Positions 8,532-16,609 of a stretch of 64,000 bases of DNA are shown here, piece by piece. Under the pieces are notes generated by a model. That model was not told where the DNA came from. It was given only the letters and a program-made list of their open reading frames with translations, and did not search any database. Each line of letters opens with the position of its first letter. Positions within the stretch are counted from its first letter, which is position 1. A program made the position numbers and the translations under genes. Source of the DNA: Sandaracinaceae bacterium (GTDB lineage Bacteria > Myxococcota_A > Polyangia > Polyangiales > Houyiibacteriaceae); assembly GCA_016706685.1 (NCBI GenBank), contig JADJJE010000016.1, positions 1-64,000 of the forward strand. The letters run 5' to 3'.

Positions 8532-9616
8532 GGAGCCTCCGTGTCCGGCTGGGCAGGCGCCTGGGCCGGAGCGCCCTCAGCGGGCTCGCTCGGGGGGTTG
8601 AATTCCAGGCTGTCGAGCACGTCCAGGTGCTCTTCGATCTGGGCGTCGCCCCGCAGCTCGTCCAGCAGGCGCTGACGCGCTTCTTCGCGCTGGGCGGCCC
8701 AGATGGCGTTGCGGATGGGGCCCTCCACGTCTTCGAGCGAGCGCACGAGCGCTGCCCTCCGGCCCGTGAGCCGCACGATGTGGAAGCCAACAGGCGTCTG
8801 AATGACCTCGGGGTGCACGTCGCCGATGCGCGCCAGCGCGAACGCCGCCTCGCGCACGGGCTGCGGCGGGCCCTCGCCCTCCAGCCCGAAGAAGAGCAGG
8901 TCACCGCCGCGCTCGCGCGTGTCGTCGATGTTGTGCGCCGCCGCCAGCTCACGGAACGGGGCGATGTCCGCTTGGCCACGCACCTGCTGCAGGTAGCGCT
9001 GCGCCTCGGCGCGCGTGCGGACCACGATGTGGAGCGCGCGCACCTGGGCCGGCTGGTTGTACTCGGCGTTGTGCTCTTGGTAGTAGGCCGCGATGGCCTC
9101 GTCCGTGACGTCGTCGCGCTGCACGCGCGCGTCCACCAGCTCGCGCAGCATCTCTTCGCGCATGGCCTGTTCGCGGGCCTGCACCACGAGAGGGTCGTTC
9201 TGGTAGCCCAGGCGCTCGGCCTCGGCCGCCAGGAGGGCCAGCTCGATCATCTTGTCGAGGTACTCGCGGCGCCGCTCGGGGCTGGCGAAGCGCGCTTGGG
9301 TGTAGCGCCCCTCCGCGGCCAGGCGCTCGGCCAGCTCACCGGCGGTGATCTCGCGAGACCCCACACGGGCCAGCACCAGGGCCGCCTGCTCGGGCGTGAG
9401 CCCGTTGGTCAGCCCGTTGGCGTTCGGGTCCTGGGCCTCGGTGGACGTGGTGGCGGTGGTCGCCGCCGGCTCGTCACTGCCGGAGCAGCCTTCACCACAG
9501 CCAGCAGCCCCGAGAGCGAGAGCCAGCACCAGCCCCCACGCGGGGAGCACCCGGGCCAGTGCCCATGGGGAGGGCGCACGGGAGAGGCTGCGCGCGCGGC
9601 GGAGAGCTGAAAACAT
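8528..9616 (-). CDS. PpiC/parvulin-type peptidyl-prolyl isomerase lipoprotein
   Basis: This protein has 362 residues from the ATG at 9616. It has a long basic n-region, then a hydrophobic stretch and a lipobox LGAAGC with Cys 40, so it is probably an anchored lipoprotein. A Thr/Ser-rich spacer precedes a helical SurA-N-like region (REITAGELAERLAAEGRY). The parvulin core includes RALHIVVRTRAEAQRYL, GGDLLFFG and TPVGFHIVRLTGRR. It is the first gene of the seven-gene leftward operon. An in-frame alternative start at 9682 lacks a signal-like beginning. The role is folding of envelope proteins (family knowledge); clients are unknown. Confidence 0.85.
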   Translation of the reverse strand: MFSALRRARSLSRAPSPWALARVLPAWGLVLALALGAAGCGEGCSGSDEPAATTATTSTEAQDPNANGLTNGLTPEQAALVLARVGSREITAGELAERLAAEGRYTQARFASPERRREYLDKMIELALLAAEAERLGYQNDPLVVQAREQAMREEMLRELVDARVQRDDVTDEAIAAYYQEHNAEYNQPAQVRALHIVVRTRAEAQRYLQQVRGQADIAPFRELAAAHNIDDTRERGGDLLFFGLEGEGPPQPVREAAFALARIGDVHPEVIQTPVGFHIVRLTGRRAALVRSLEDVEGPIRNAIWAAQREEARQRLLDELRGDAQIEEHLDVLDSLEFNPPSEPAEGAPAQAPAQPDTEAP

Positions 9617-9684
9617 CGCTGCCGAGCTAGCACGCGCGCCAGGCGACATCAACGCCGCGCCACGTTCGCCTCGAGCCAGCACGG

Positions 9685-10080
9685 TCAGCCCTGGGGGCGG
9701 CGACCCACCAGATCCTCGATGCGATCGCTGAGGTCGTCGAGGTCGAAGGGCTTGTCCAGGTAGGCGTCCGCCCCGTAGAGCGGGCTGGTCATCTCGTTGA
9801 GGCGCTCGCCGATGCCGGTGAGCATGATGACCTTCGCGCTGCGTAGGCCCTCTTCTTCACGGATGGCGCGGCACACCTCCCAGCCACTCATTCCCGGCAT
9901 CATGACGTCCAGGAGCACCAGCGCGGGGCGCTCGCTCCGGGCGAGGCGCAGGGCCTCTTCGCCATCGGACGCCTCGATCACCTCGGCGCCCTCGATGCTG
10001 CGGGCGTGGGAGGAGATGAGATTGAGCAGCTCCGGGTCGTCGTCGGCTACCAGGATCTTGATTGCAGGGGCAGTGGTCAC
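9685..10080 (-). CDS. single-domain response regulator (CheY-like)
   Basis: This 131-residue stand-alone receiver has the acidic residues ADDDPE, the phospho-acceptor in VLLDVMMPG, and the conserved Thr (MLTG) and Lys (DKPF). All catalytic positions are intact, so it should be phosphorylated by an unlinked kinase. There is no output domain. I selected GTG 10080 because AGAGGA lies about nine bases upstream and the protein then starts just before the first strand (TTAPAIKILVADDD); an ATG at 10134 adds 18 unconserved residues. It is transcribed away from the nucleotidyltransferase pair. Confidence 0.85.
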   Translation of the reverse strand: MTTAPAIKILVADDDPELLNLISSHARSIEGAEVIEASDGEEALRLARSERPALVLLDVMMPGMSGWEVCRAIREEEGLRSAKVIMLTGIGERLNEMTSPLYGADAYLDKPFDLDDLSDRIEDLVGRRPQG

Positions 10081-10190
10081 AGGCGTTCCTCTAAGGCGCC
10101 GATGTTCCGTGTTCGATGGGTCGAAGTCAACCACGTATGCAACTGGCGCGCCGAACGCACGTTCTATGTTCCACGCGCTAAGCTGCGCGT

Positions 10191-10985
10191 ATGAAGTTGG
10201 AGGAACTCGACGAGGTGCTCGCGATGCTCGACGTGGCCCACTTGAGGTCGGTCGCGCAGCAGGGCCCTACACCCGTCTTCGCCACGATCAGCGGCGCGCA
10301 CCTCTACGGCTTCGCCTCGCCGGACAGCGATGTGGACCTGCGCGGGGCGTTCCTGCGGCCGGCGGCTGCCATGCTGGGGCTGCACCCGCCGTCGGAGACG
10401 ATCACGATCGCGGACCAGACCATCATCGACCTGGACTGGGTCGCGCACGACGTCCGGAAGTTTGCTCGTCTGATGACCAACCACAACGGCTACGTGCTGG
10501 AGCAGCTGTACTCCCCGCTGGTGGTGATCACGACGCCCGCGTTCGAGGTGCTGCGCGAGCTGGGGAAGGGCTGCATCACGCGGCCCACCGCGAGGCACTA
10601 CTTCGGGTTCGCGAGCGGGCGCCGAAAGCGGCTGGCCGAGCCCGAGCCCACGGTGAAGCACCTGCTGTATGCGTATCGCGTGCTGCTCACGGGCATCCAC
10701 CTGATGCAGACGGGTGAGGTGGTGGCCAACCTGCCCGCGCTGAACGAGCGCTTCCGGAGCCCGGTGGTGGACGAGCTCATGGCGCGCAAGCGCACGGGCG
10801 CCGAGAAGATGCGGCTGGACGACCGCGAGCTGGCCGAGCACAGCCGCCTGCTGGACGCCCTCGAAGAACAGCTGCACGCCGCGCACGCCGCGAGCCACTT
10901 GCCCGAGCAACCCACGAGCGTTCCGGCCCTCGACGACTTCGTGGTGGACCTGCGCATGCGCGCCGCGCGCGGCGAGACCCCCTGA
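10191..10985 (+). CDS. predicted nucleotidyltransferase (COG3541/YcgL-like), first of a pair
   Basis: This 264-residue cytosolic protein of the polymerase-beta-like nucleotidyltransferase fold has the active-site pattern SGAHLYGFASPDSDVDLRG (residues 42-60). The SG and D-x-D are those that bind the nucleotide and metal in this superfamily. A helical C-terminal region follows, including HLLYAYRVLLTGIHLMQTGE. Members of this family are of unproven substrate and are also found in large phages. The stop codon is shared with the start of the second nucleotidyltransferase (TGATG), so the two are translated together, perhaps as a heterodimer. It lies 110 bases from the divergent response regulator. 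Confidence 0.82.
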   Translation: MKLEELDEVLAMLDVAHLRSVAQQGPTPVFATISGAHLYGFASPDSDVDLRGAFLRPAAAMLGLHPPSETITIADQTIIDLDWVAHDVRKFARLMTNHNGYVLEQLYSPLVVITTPAFEVLRELGKGCITRPTARHYFGFASGRRKRLAEPEPTVKHLLYAYRVLLTGIHLMQTGEVVANLPALNERFRSPVVDELMARKRTGAEKMRLDDRELAEHSRLLDALEEQLHAAHAASHLPEQPTSVPALDDFVVDLRMRAARGETP

Positions 10986-11908
10986 TGCGCGACCTGGGCC
11001 ACCACACCATCTTCCTGACGCTGGCCGGCAGTCAGGCGCACGGCACGGCGCGCGAGGGCTCGGACGTGGATCTGCGCGGGGTCTGCGTGGCGCCGCTGGA
11101 CGTGCGCCTCTCGCTGTTCACGCGCTTCGAGCAGCACGAAGGCCCGCTGGACACCGTGCTCGAGCAGCAGGTCATCGAGCGCCTCCGCGCGCACGAGAGC
11201 GCGTCGCGCGGGCTCCACGTGAAGCTCGAGTGCGTGATCTACGACGTGGCCAAGTTCCTGACCCTGTGCGCTACGGCGAACCCAGGCGCCCTCGAGCTGC
11301 TGTTCGCAGACGAAGCCGACTGGCTGCTGGCCACGCCGGCGTGGCACGCCCTGCACGCAAAGCGCCACGTATTCCTCACGCAGCAGGTGCAGCAGACCTT
11401 CCTGGGTTACGCGCAGGCGCAGCTGAAGCGCATCGAAGGACACCGCGCCTGGTTGCGGGATCCGCCCGCTGGCCCGCCGAGGCGGGAGGACTTCGGCTTT
11501 CCCGAGGACCCCGCTGCGGCGCGCCAGGCCCACCAGCAATACCGGGCGGCGCAGCGCCGCTGGACCTCGTTCGTGACGTGGGCGGAGCGGCGCAACCCCG
11601 CCCGCGCGGCGCTCGAGCGCGCCCACGGCTACGACACCAAGCACGCCATGCACCTGGTGCGGCTGATGCGCATGGGAATCGAGGCGCTGACGCACGGTGA
11701 TCTACGCGTGCGTCGCGAAGACGCCGAGGCGCTGTGCGCCATCCGGGACGGGGCACTCTCGTTCGAAGAACTCCTGGCCGAAGCCGAGCGTTTGACCAGT
11801 GACATGGAGCGCGCGGCACTCACGACGCAGCTCCCCAAGACAGTGGACACCGCGACCGTAGACGCGCTCGCGCTCAATCTGATGATGGCGGTGGCGGCGA
11901 GGAGCTAG
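10985..11908 (+). CDS. predicted nucleotidyltransferase (COG3541/YcgL-like), second of a pair
   Basis: This 307-residue homologue of the preceding gene has the active-site pattern LAGSQAHGTAREGSDVDLRG (residues 13-32). The helical half carries HGYDTKHAMHLVRLMRMG, and the equivalent in the first copy is VKHLLYAYRVLLTG. A charged helical insert of about 70 residues (around 145-215) is absent from the first copy, so the two are diverged rather than recent duplicates. Both copies retain the metal-binding D-x-D. The substrate could be a protein, an RNA end or a small molecule; the sequence alone does not decide. It is convergent with the histidine kinase gene. Confidence 0.82.
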   Translation: MRDLGHHTIFLTLAGSQAHGTAREGSDVDLRGVCVAPLDVRLSLFTRFEQHEGPLDTVLEQQVIERLRAHESASRGLHVKLECVIYDVAKFLTLCATANPGALELLFADEADWLLATPAWHALHAKRHVFLTQQVQQTFLGYAQAQLKRIEGHRAWLRDPPAGPPRREDFGFPEDPAAARQAHQQYRAAQRRWTSFVTWAERRNPARAALERAHGYDTKHAMHLVRLMRMGIEALTHGDLRVRREDAEALCAIRDGALSFEELLAEAERLTSDMERAALTTQLPKTVDTATVDALALNLMMAVAARS

Positions 11909-11932
11909 CATCGGCGCGACAGGCGACGCCCG

Positions 11933-13279
11933 TCAGGCGGAGAACGCGGCGGCCTCGCGCACGCTGGGAACGCGCACGCGGAACACGGACCCCTTGCCCA
12001 CTTGGCTCGAGACCTCGATGGTGCCGCCCACCGCGTTGACGAGCTGGCGCACCAGGGCGAGGCCCAGCCCCACGCCCCCGTGCTCGCGCACGAACGAGCC
12101 GTCGTGCACCTGCTGGAACGGTTCGAAGATGCGCTCGCGGTCGGCATCGGCGATGCCCACGCCGGTGTCCTCCACCTCGATCATGACCGCGTCCCCGCGG
12201 CTGTCCCGGCGCACGCGCACCAACACGCGGCCACCGTCTGGCGTGAACTTCACCGCGTTGGCCACCAGGTTCATGACCACGTGGCCGAGCATGGCGCCGT
12301 CGGTGACGATGGTCCCGACGCCCGGCGCCACGTCCACCTCGATGGGCAGCGCGCTGGTGCCCACCATGGCGCGCACGTGCTCGACCGTCTCCTCGATGTG
12401 GGCACGGATGTCCACGGGCTCGAGCTTGGGCGTGATGCGCCCGTCCTCGCTCTTGGCCAGGGACAAGAGTCCGTCCACCAGCGCCAAGAGAGAGCGCGCG
12501 CTGCGCTTCACCTCGGTGTGTGCCTTGCGCTGCCGGTCGGTGACCGGCCCGTAGATGCCGGCCTCCAGCAAGTCGGCCAACCCGGAGATGCCGTGGATGG
12601 GGGTGCGCAGCTCGTGCGTGAGGTTCGCGATGAAGCGCGCCTTCGACTGGCTGGCTGCTTCGAGGTCGCGGGTGCGCTGCTCGAGCGCGCGCGACTTGCG
12701 CTTCAGGTCCGCGAGGATGGACGCGGTGAACATGGTGGGCAGCCCCAGGACCACCGCGAAGGCCACCAGGACCACCGCGAGGTGCACCGGCGTCAGCTCG
12801 CTCGGACCGAACGCAGGGGGCGGAAACACGGGCACGAGCCCGGCGTAGATCAGGCACGCCATCGTCGTGTGCATCAGCATGGCCAGGCCCATGATGACGA
12901 CCGTGACGCCCACGTTGGAGAGCAGCGCGACAACGGTCAGCTCGATGGCATAGACGGCGAAGAGCGGACTCTCGAGACCCCCGGACAAGTAGATGGCGAA
13001 CGTGAGCGCCACGGTGTCCATCGTCACGTTCAGGCTGGCTGCCTCGATGACCCAGCGGTCCGCCTTGAGCGACCACCACGCCAGCGTGTTCGTGCCGAGC
13101 TTGAGCAGGATGGGGAGCCACACGATGGGCGTCGCGGCGACCACGCCACTCCCCATGGCAAACGCCGCGAAAGCCGCGAACGCGACGACGATGCCGAGCC
13201 CGGAGCGCACGCTGAACCACAGCTTGCTGCGGTTCTCCGGGAGGCCGACCTCTGCCAGGAACGCCGGGTAGCGCATCAC
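11933..13279 (-). CDS. membrane sensor histidine kinase
   Basis: This 448-residue protein has about six hydrophobic segments in residues 25-190 (an MASE-like membrane sensor without a large periplasmic loop) and a short coiled coil (LKRKSRALEQRTRDLEAASQ). The HisKA H-box is FIANLTHELRTPIHG, and the ATPase domain has VMNLVANAVKFTPDG (N-box), VEDTGVGI (G1) and HGGVGLGLALV (G2). All catalytic motifs are intact. It begins five bases after the stop of the response regulator, so the two are a likely cognate pair. The first codon is GTG at 13279, directly followed by ATG at 13276. Confidence 0.9.
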   Translation of the reverse strand: MMRYPAFLAEVGLPENRSKLWFSVRSGLGIVVAFAAFAAFAMGSGVVAATPIVWLPILLKLGTNTLAWWSLKADRWVIEAASLNVTMDTVALTFAIYLSGGLESPLFAVYAIELTVVALLSNVGVTVVIMGLAMLMHTTMACLIYAGLVPVFPPPAFGPSELTPVHLAVVLVAFAVVLGLPTMFTASILADLKRKSRALEQRTRDLEAASQSKARFIANLTHELRTPIHGISGLADLLEAGIYGPVTDRQRKAHTEVKRSARSLLALVDGLLSLAKSEDGRITPKLEPVDIRAHIEETVEHVRAMVGTSALPIEVDVAPGVGTIVTDGAMLGHVVMNLVANAVKFTPDGGRVLVRVRRDSRGDAVMIEVEDTGVGIADADRERIFEPFQQVHDGSFVREHGGVGLGLALVRQLVNAVGGTIEVSSQVGKGSVFRVRVPSVREAAAFSA

Positions 13280-13283
13280 GCGC

Positions 13284-13664
13284 TCACGCAGCGGGGGTGA
13301 GCAGCGTCTCGAGCTCCGTGAGCATGGCCTTCATGTCGAAGAGCTTCACGAGGTAGGCCTGCGCGCGCAGGTCCTCGCGGGCGTACTTCCGCGCGTGGTC
13401 CTCGTCACGGTACACGGCGCTCATGAGCATGACGGGCATGTTGCGCCCCTTCTCCGTGCGCTTGACCTCGAAGCACACCTCGAAGCCGCTGCGCTTCGGG
13501 AGCATCACGTCCACCAACATGGCGTCGGGCGACACGCGCTCGAACTCCGTCAGCGCATCCACGCCGTTCTTGGCGAAGGAGACATCGTATCCATGAGCTT
13601 CGAGGAAGTCGCCGAGCACCATGGAGCTCAGGGCATCGTCTTCCACCAACAGAATCTTTTTCAT
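13284..13664 (-). CDS. single-domain response regulator paired with the adjacent kinase
   Basis: This 126-residue receiver has LLVEDDALSS, phospho-acceptor VDVMLPKRSGFEVCFEV, SAV for the conserved Thr/Ser and YLVKLF for the conserved Lys. The Pro that usually follows the Lys is Leu here. It has no output domain. The ATG at 13664 has a strong GGGAGG ribosome site seven bases upstream; codons further upstream in frame are not conserved. It forms a two-gene unit with the downstream kinase. The unusually A+T-rich stretch at 13690-13790 immediately upstream is the likely promoter region. Confidence 0.88.
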   Translation of the reverse strand: MKKILLVEDDALSSMVLGDFLEAHGYDVSFAKNGVDALTEFERVSPDAMLVDVMLPKRSGFEVCFEVKRTEKGRNMPVMLMSAVYRDEDHARKYAREDLRAQAYLVKLFDMKAMLTELETLLTPAA

Positions 13665-13689
13665 GGGGGCCTCCCAGGGGGATGTGTGG

Positions 13690-13790
13690 GTTGGTTCTTT
13701 TAAGTGTGTGGTTATTGCACAATCGAGTGTAGCGCAAAGCACACAGAAAAATCCAGCGCTGGAACATGTTTCACAGAATCCGTTTTGTCG
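13690..13790 (-). promoter_or_regulatory. A+T-rich putative promoter region of the response regulator-kinase unit
   Basis: This stretch is clearly richer in A+T than its surroundings and sits just upstream of the response regulator start at 13664. On the minus strand it holds the -10-like hexamer TACACT (13726-13731) and a short palindrome AACATGTT near 13768. The -35 match is weak, so the exact promoter is uncertain. Confidence 0.35.
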
Positions 13791-13826
13791 AGCGGCCGTA
13801 AGGGGGCTCGACAATGGACCTGGATG

Positions 13827-14705
13827 TCAGCGCAGGCGCCCCACGTGATCCGCGCGTGCCCAGCCCTGGCGAGCCCCGAGGCGCACGCGCACGAAGCCCT
13901 CGTACTCGTCCAGCACCGTTCCGCGCTCGCCGCCGCGTGCCGGCGTGGCCAGCACCGGGCTGCGGCTGTCCGGCGACTGGTGCAGCTGAACCGGGTCGGT
14001 GAGGATGACGGCCGGGGTGCCCTGGCGGAGCCAGCCCTGCTTGGCCACCAAACCCGAGGCGCTCACGCCCACGAACACCGCAAGGAAGAGCGCCAGCAGG
14101 GTGAGCCCCAGCCGTGGGGCCTCGCTGTGGGTCCGGCGCCGCGCGACCGCAGCGGCGCACAGCAGCGCCATGGCGAGCAGCAGGCTGATGGCGAGACCTC
14201 GCTCACTCACGCCACGTACGAGCGACCGCGCGAAGTGCGTATCGCGCGCCAGCTCGGCCTCACCTTCTTCATCGGCACGGGCCCGTGCGAGCGCGTCTTC
14301 GGCGGCCGCCAGCGCCGTCTCCACGCCTTCGTCGCCAGGGCGCAGCAGCAACGCACGCTCGAAGTGGAAGATGGCGCGCGGAAGGTCGCCGAGGCGCGCG
14401 TGGCAGACCGCGATGTTCTGCTCCACGTCCGGATCCACGATGCCCACATCGCCGAGCGCGCCGTACACCTCGAGAGCGGCGGCATGGTTTCCCGCGAAGG
14501 CCAGCTCATTGGCGCGGCGGAAGAGCGCCTCCACTGTACCTGGGAGGGTGGCAGCCCGGGTGGCGGGCGCAGTGTCGCCTGCGGCACCCGCTGGTGGCGG
14601 TGGCGCATCTTGGGCCGCTGCACGCCACGCCAGCCCATGCAGCGCAACGCCCAACACCAGCGCGAGGGTCAGCGTCAGACCACGCGAGCGGGAAGCCTGC
14701 CTCAT
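13827..14705 (-). CDS. batE: BatE-like TPR and SH3-like domain membrane protein
   Basis: This 292-residue protein has a signal sequence ending AWRAAAQD and TPR-type helices (LFRRANELAFAGNHAAALEVYGALG, NIAVCHARLGDLPRAIFHFERAL). Two transmembrane segments follow (GLAISLLLAMALLCAAAVA and LGLTLLALFLAVFVGVSASG). The C-terminal bacterial SH3-like domain carries LHQSPDSRSPVL and FVRVRLGARQGWARADHV. This is the usual BatE layout and it is the last gene of the moxR-bat operon. The start at 14705 overlaps the batD stop by ATGA. Bat proteins are linked to envelope and stress functions in other bacteria; the mechanism is unsettled. Confidence 0.8.
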   Translation of the reverse strand: MRQASRSRGLTLTLALVLGVALHGLAWRAAAQDAPPPPAGAAGDTAPATRAATLPGTVEALFRRANELAFAGNHAAALEVYGALGDVGIVDPDVEQNIAVCHARLGDLPRAIFHFERALLLRPGDEGVETALAAAEDALARARADEEGEAELARDTHFARSLVRGVSERGLAISLLLAMALLCAAAVARRRTHSEAPRLGLTLLALFLAVFVGVSASGLVAKQGWLRQGTPAVILTDPVQLHQSPDSRSPVLATPARGGERGTVLDEYEGFVRVRLGARQGWARADHVGRLR

Positions 14706-16609
14706 GTGCCCTCCCCTTCGGAGTCGGCCCCACCGGGGCTGAAGCGCTCGATGCGCTGCACCATGGCGCGAACGCGCTGCAGGCAACGCTCCATCTCGGA
14801 GTCGCTGCCCGCTTCTGCGCTGAACCGCGCAAAGTCACAGCCTTCGAGCTCTTCCACCAGGCGCTTGCGGAGGTCGGCGCTCATGCCGGCGCGCACCAGC
14901 CGCTCCCCCAGTTGCGCGTGCGTCAGGCTGCCGACGGGCTCGCCCAGGCGCCCCTCGAGCGCCGCGCGCAGGGCGGCCGCCACCGACGTGTAGAAGGTGG
15001 CCACGTCCGCGGCCTTGACCGCGCGCTTGGCCGCTTCCAGCCGGTCGCGCACCAGCCCGGCGGCGAGCTTGTCGGCGCGCTGGTCGCGCTGCTGGCGGCG
15101 CGCGCGCTGCGCCAACACACCCCAGCCGAGCAGCAACAAGGTGGGCATGCCGAACAGCACCACCCAATACGCAGGGTGGCTGCTGAGCGGCACCTGGGCC
15201 CGCAAGAGCTCACTGCGCGTGCGGATCTCGCCAATGGGTGCCGCCGGCGCCACGTTCGGCGGCACCGAGTCCGCGGCACCCACGCCCGCGTCGGGGGTAG
15301 CGGGCGCGAGCGGCGCCCCCGCCACCGTGAGCGTCAACGGCGCGGAGGTCAGCGTCTCGTAGCGGTCGGCGTACGGGTCGAAGACCGACAGCGTCAGCGG
15401 CGGGAGCGTGTAGGTGCCGGGCTGCTCGGCGACCAGCAGCCACTCGAGGCGCAACGTGCCGCCCACTCGGACCCCCAGCGCGCGGATGTCGTCCTCGCGG
15501 CGGGGTGTATGCACACGCAGCCCCGGGATGTCGGCCAGGGCCAGCTGCACGTCGCGCAGGTTGCCCTCGCCCTCGAGCACCGCCGTGAGCGTCACGGCGT
15601 CGCCCGTTCGCACCGTGTCGCGGTCCAGCTGGGCGCGGAGGGTGTAGCGCCCCACGACGGCCCCTCGGGGAACGGGTGTGGGCAGCGGCCGCACGTGCAC
15701 GGTGACGGGCACGCCCTCGCGCACCAGCTGCTCCGGGCGCGGCCCGAACATGAAGCCGCCCCCCGTGTGGATGGTCATGCGTGGCGCGCCCAGCACCAAG
15801 TCACCAGACTCGAGCGGAAACGCCGCGAAGTGCCGGATCACGTGCACGTCGTACGGAACGCCCGACACGATCTCGCGTCGCGAGCTGGGCGGTGGGCTGG
15901 CAGGGCCGATCAGGTCGTGCACCCAGAACCCGTCGGTGGAGATCTCACGCTCGGGCTGGAGGTTGCGCGCCGAGACGCGCGTGTAGAACAGGAGGGTGAC
16001 CGTGACCTGCTGGCCGACGACCGGGTCGGACGGCTCCACCACCGTGCGCAGGAAGGCCACGCTGTCGAGGTTGGCGCCGTCCAGCGGGCCAGTGGCGGTG
16101 GGCGCGCCCGGCACGGGCAGCTGCTGGCCATAGGGCGACTGGCCACCGGCGACGCCACCACCCTGCCCTCCCGGGAGCACCTGCAGATCCACGGCGTTGC
16201 CGGCGTGCCGCTGCCCGTTCACGAGGGCCACCGCAGGCTCGATGCGCACGCGCCCGGGTTGACGCGCGCGCAGCCGCAGGTTGTGGATGACAGCGGCTTG
16301 CACCTGCGTGGCCCCACCGCCCATTTGGAACTGCATGGGCTGGCTGACCGAGCGGCCGAGCACGTCGAATTCACGCAGCGCGGGCAGCTCGAGGTTCTGG
16401 ATTTGGCAGCCGTCGCAGTCGGCGCGCACCTGCAGCGAGAAGTCGGTGCCCGCTTCCACCTGCGCTGCGCTGGTGGTGGTCACCACGGTCACGCGTTGGG
16501 CGTGTGCCGCGGCAGGCGCCTGCAGCACGCACGCGACGAACGCCAGCGCCGCCCCCGCGAGAGGGTGACGGGCTGCGCTCGTTCGCCGTGGTGCCGCCAT
16601 GACGCTCAC
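14702..16609 (-). CDS. batD: BatD-family membrane protein
   Basis: This 635-residue protein has a signal peptide (ALAFVACVLQAPAAAHA). Three beta-rich oxygen-tolerance repeats follow, recognisable by the opening VEAGTDFSLQVRADCDG and the repeated pattern D-x-V-x-x-G-x-x-V-T-x-x-x, for example VRTGDAVTLTAVLEGEGNL. A transmembrane helix near residue 485 (AYWVVLFGMPTLLLLGWGVLA) leads to a cytoplasmic helical tail. The extracytoplasmic domain probably assists the VWA proteins BatA and BatB (inference from family context). The GTG at 16609 overlaps the TGA that ends the second reading frame of batC (GTGA), which shows where batC truly ends. Confidence 0.85.
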   Translation of the reverse strand: MSVMAAPRRTSAARHPLAGAALAFVACVLQAPAAAHAQRVTVVTTTSAAQVEAGTDFSLQVRADCDGCQIQNLELPALREFDVLGRSVSQPMQFQMGGGATQVQAAVIHNLRLRARQPGRVRIEPAVALVNGQRHAGNAVDLQVLPGGQGGGVAGGQSPYGQQLPVPGAPTATGPLDGANLDSVAFLRTVVEPSDPVVGQQVTVTLLFYTRVSARNLQPEREISTDGFWVHDLIGPASPPPSSRREIVSGVPYDVHVIRHFAAFPLESGDLVLGAPRMTIHTGGGFMFGPRPEQLVREGVPVTVHVRPLPTPVPRGAVVGRYTLRAQLDRDTVRTGDAVTLTAVLEGEGNLRDVQLALADIPGLRVHTPRREDDIRALGVRVGGTLRLEWLLVAEQPGTYTLPPLTLSVFDPYADRYETLTSAPLTLTVAGAPLAPATPDAGVGAADSVPPNVAPAAPIGEIRTRSELLRAQVPLSSHPAYWVVLFGMPTLLLLGWGVLAQRARRQQRDQRADKLAAGLVRDRLEAAKRAVKAADVATFYTSVAAALRAALEGRLGEPVGSLTHAQLGERLVRAGMSADLRKRLVEELEGCDFARFSAEAGSDSEMERCLQRVRAMVQRIERFSPGGADSEGEGT

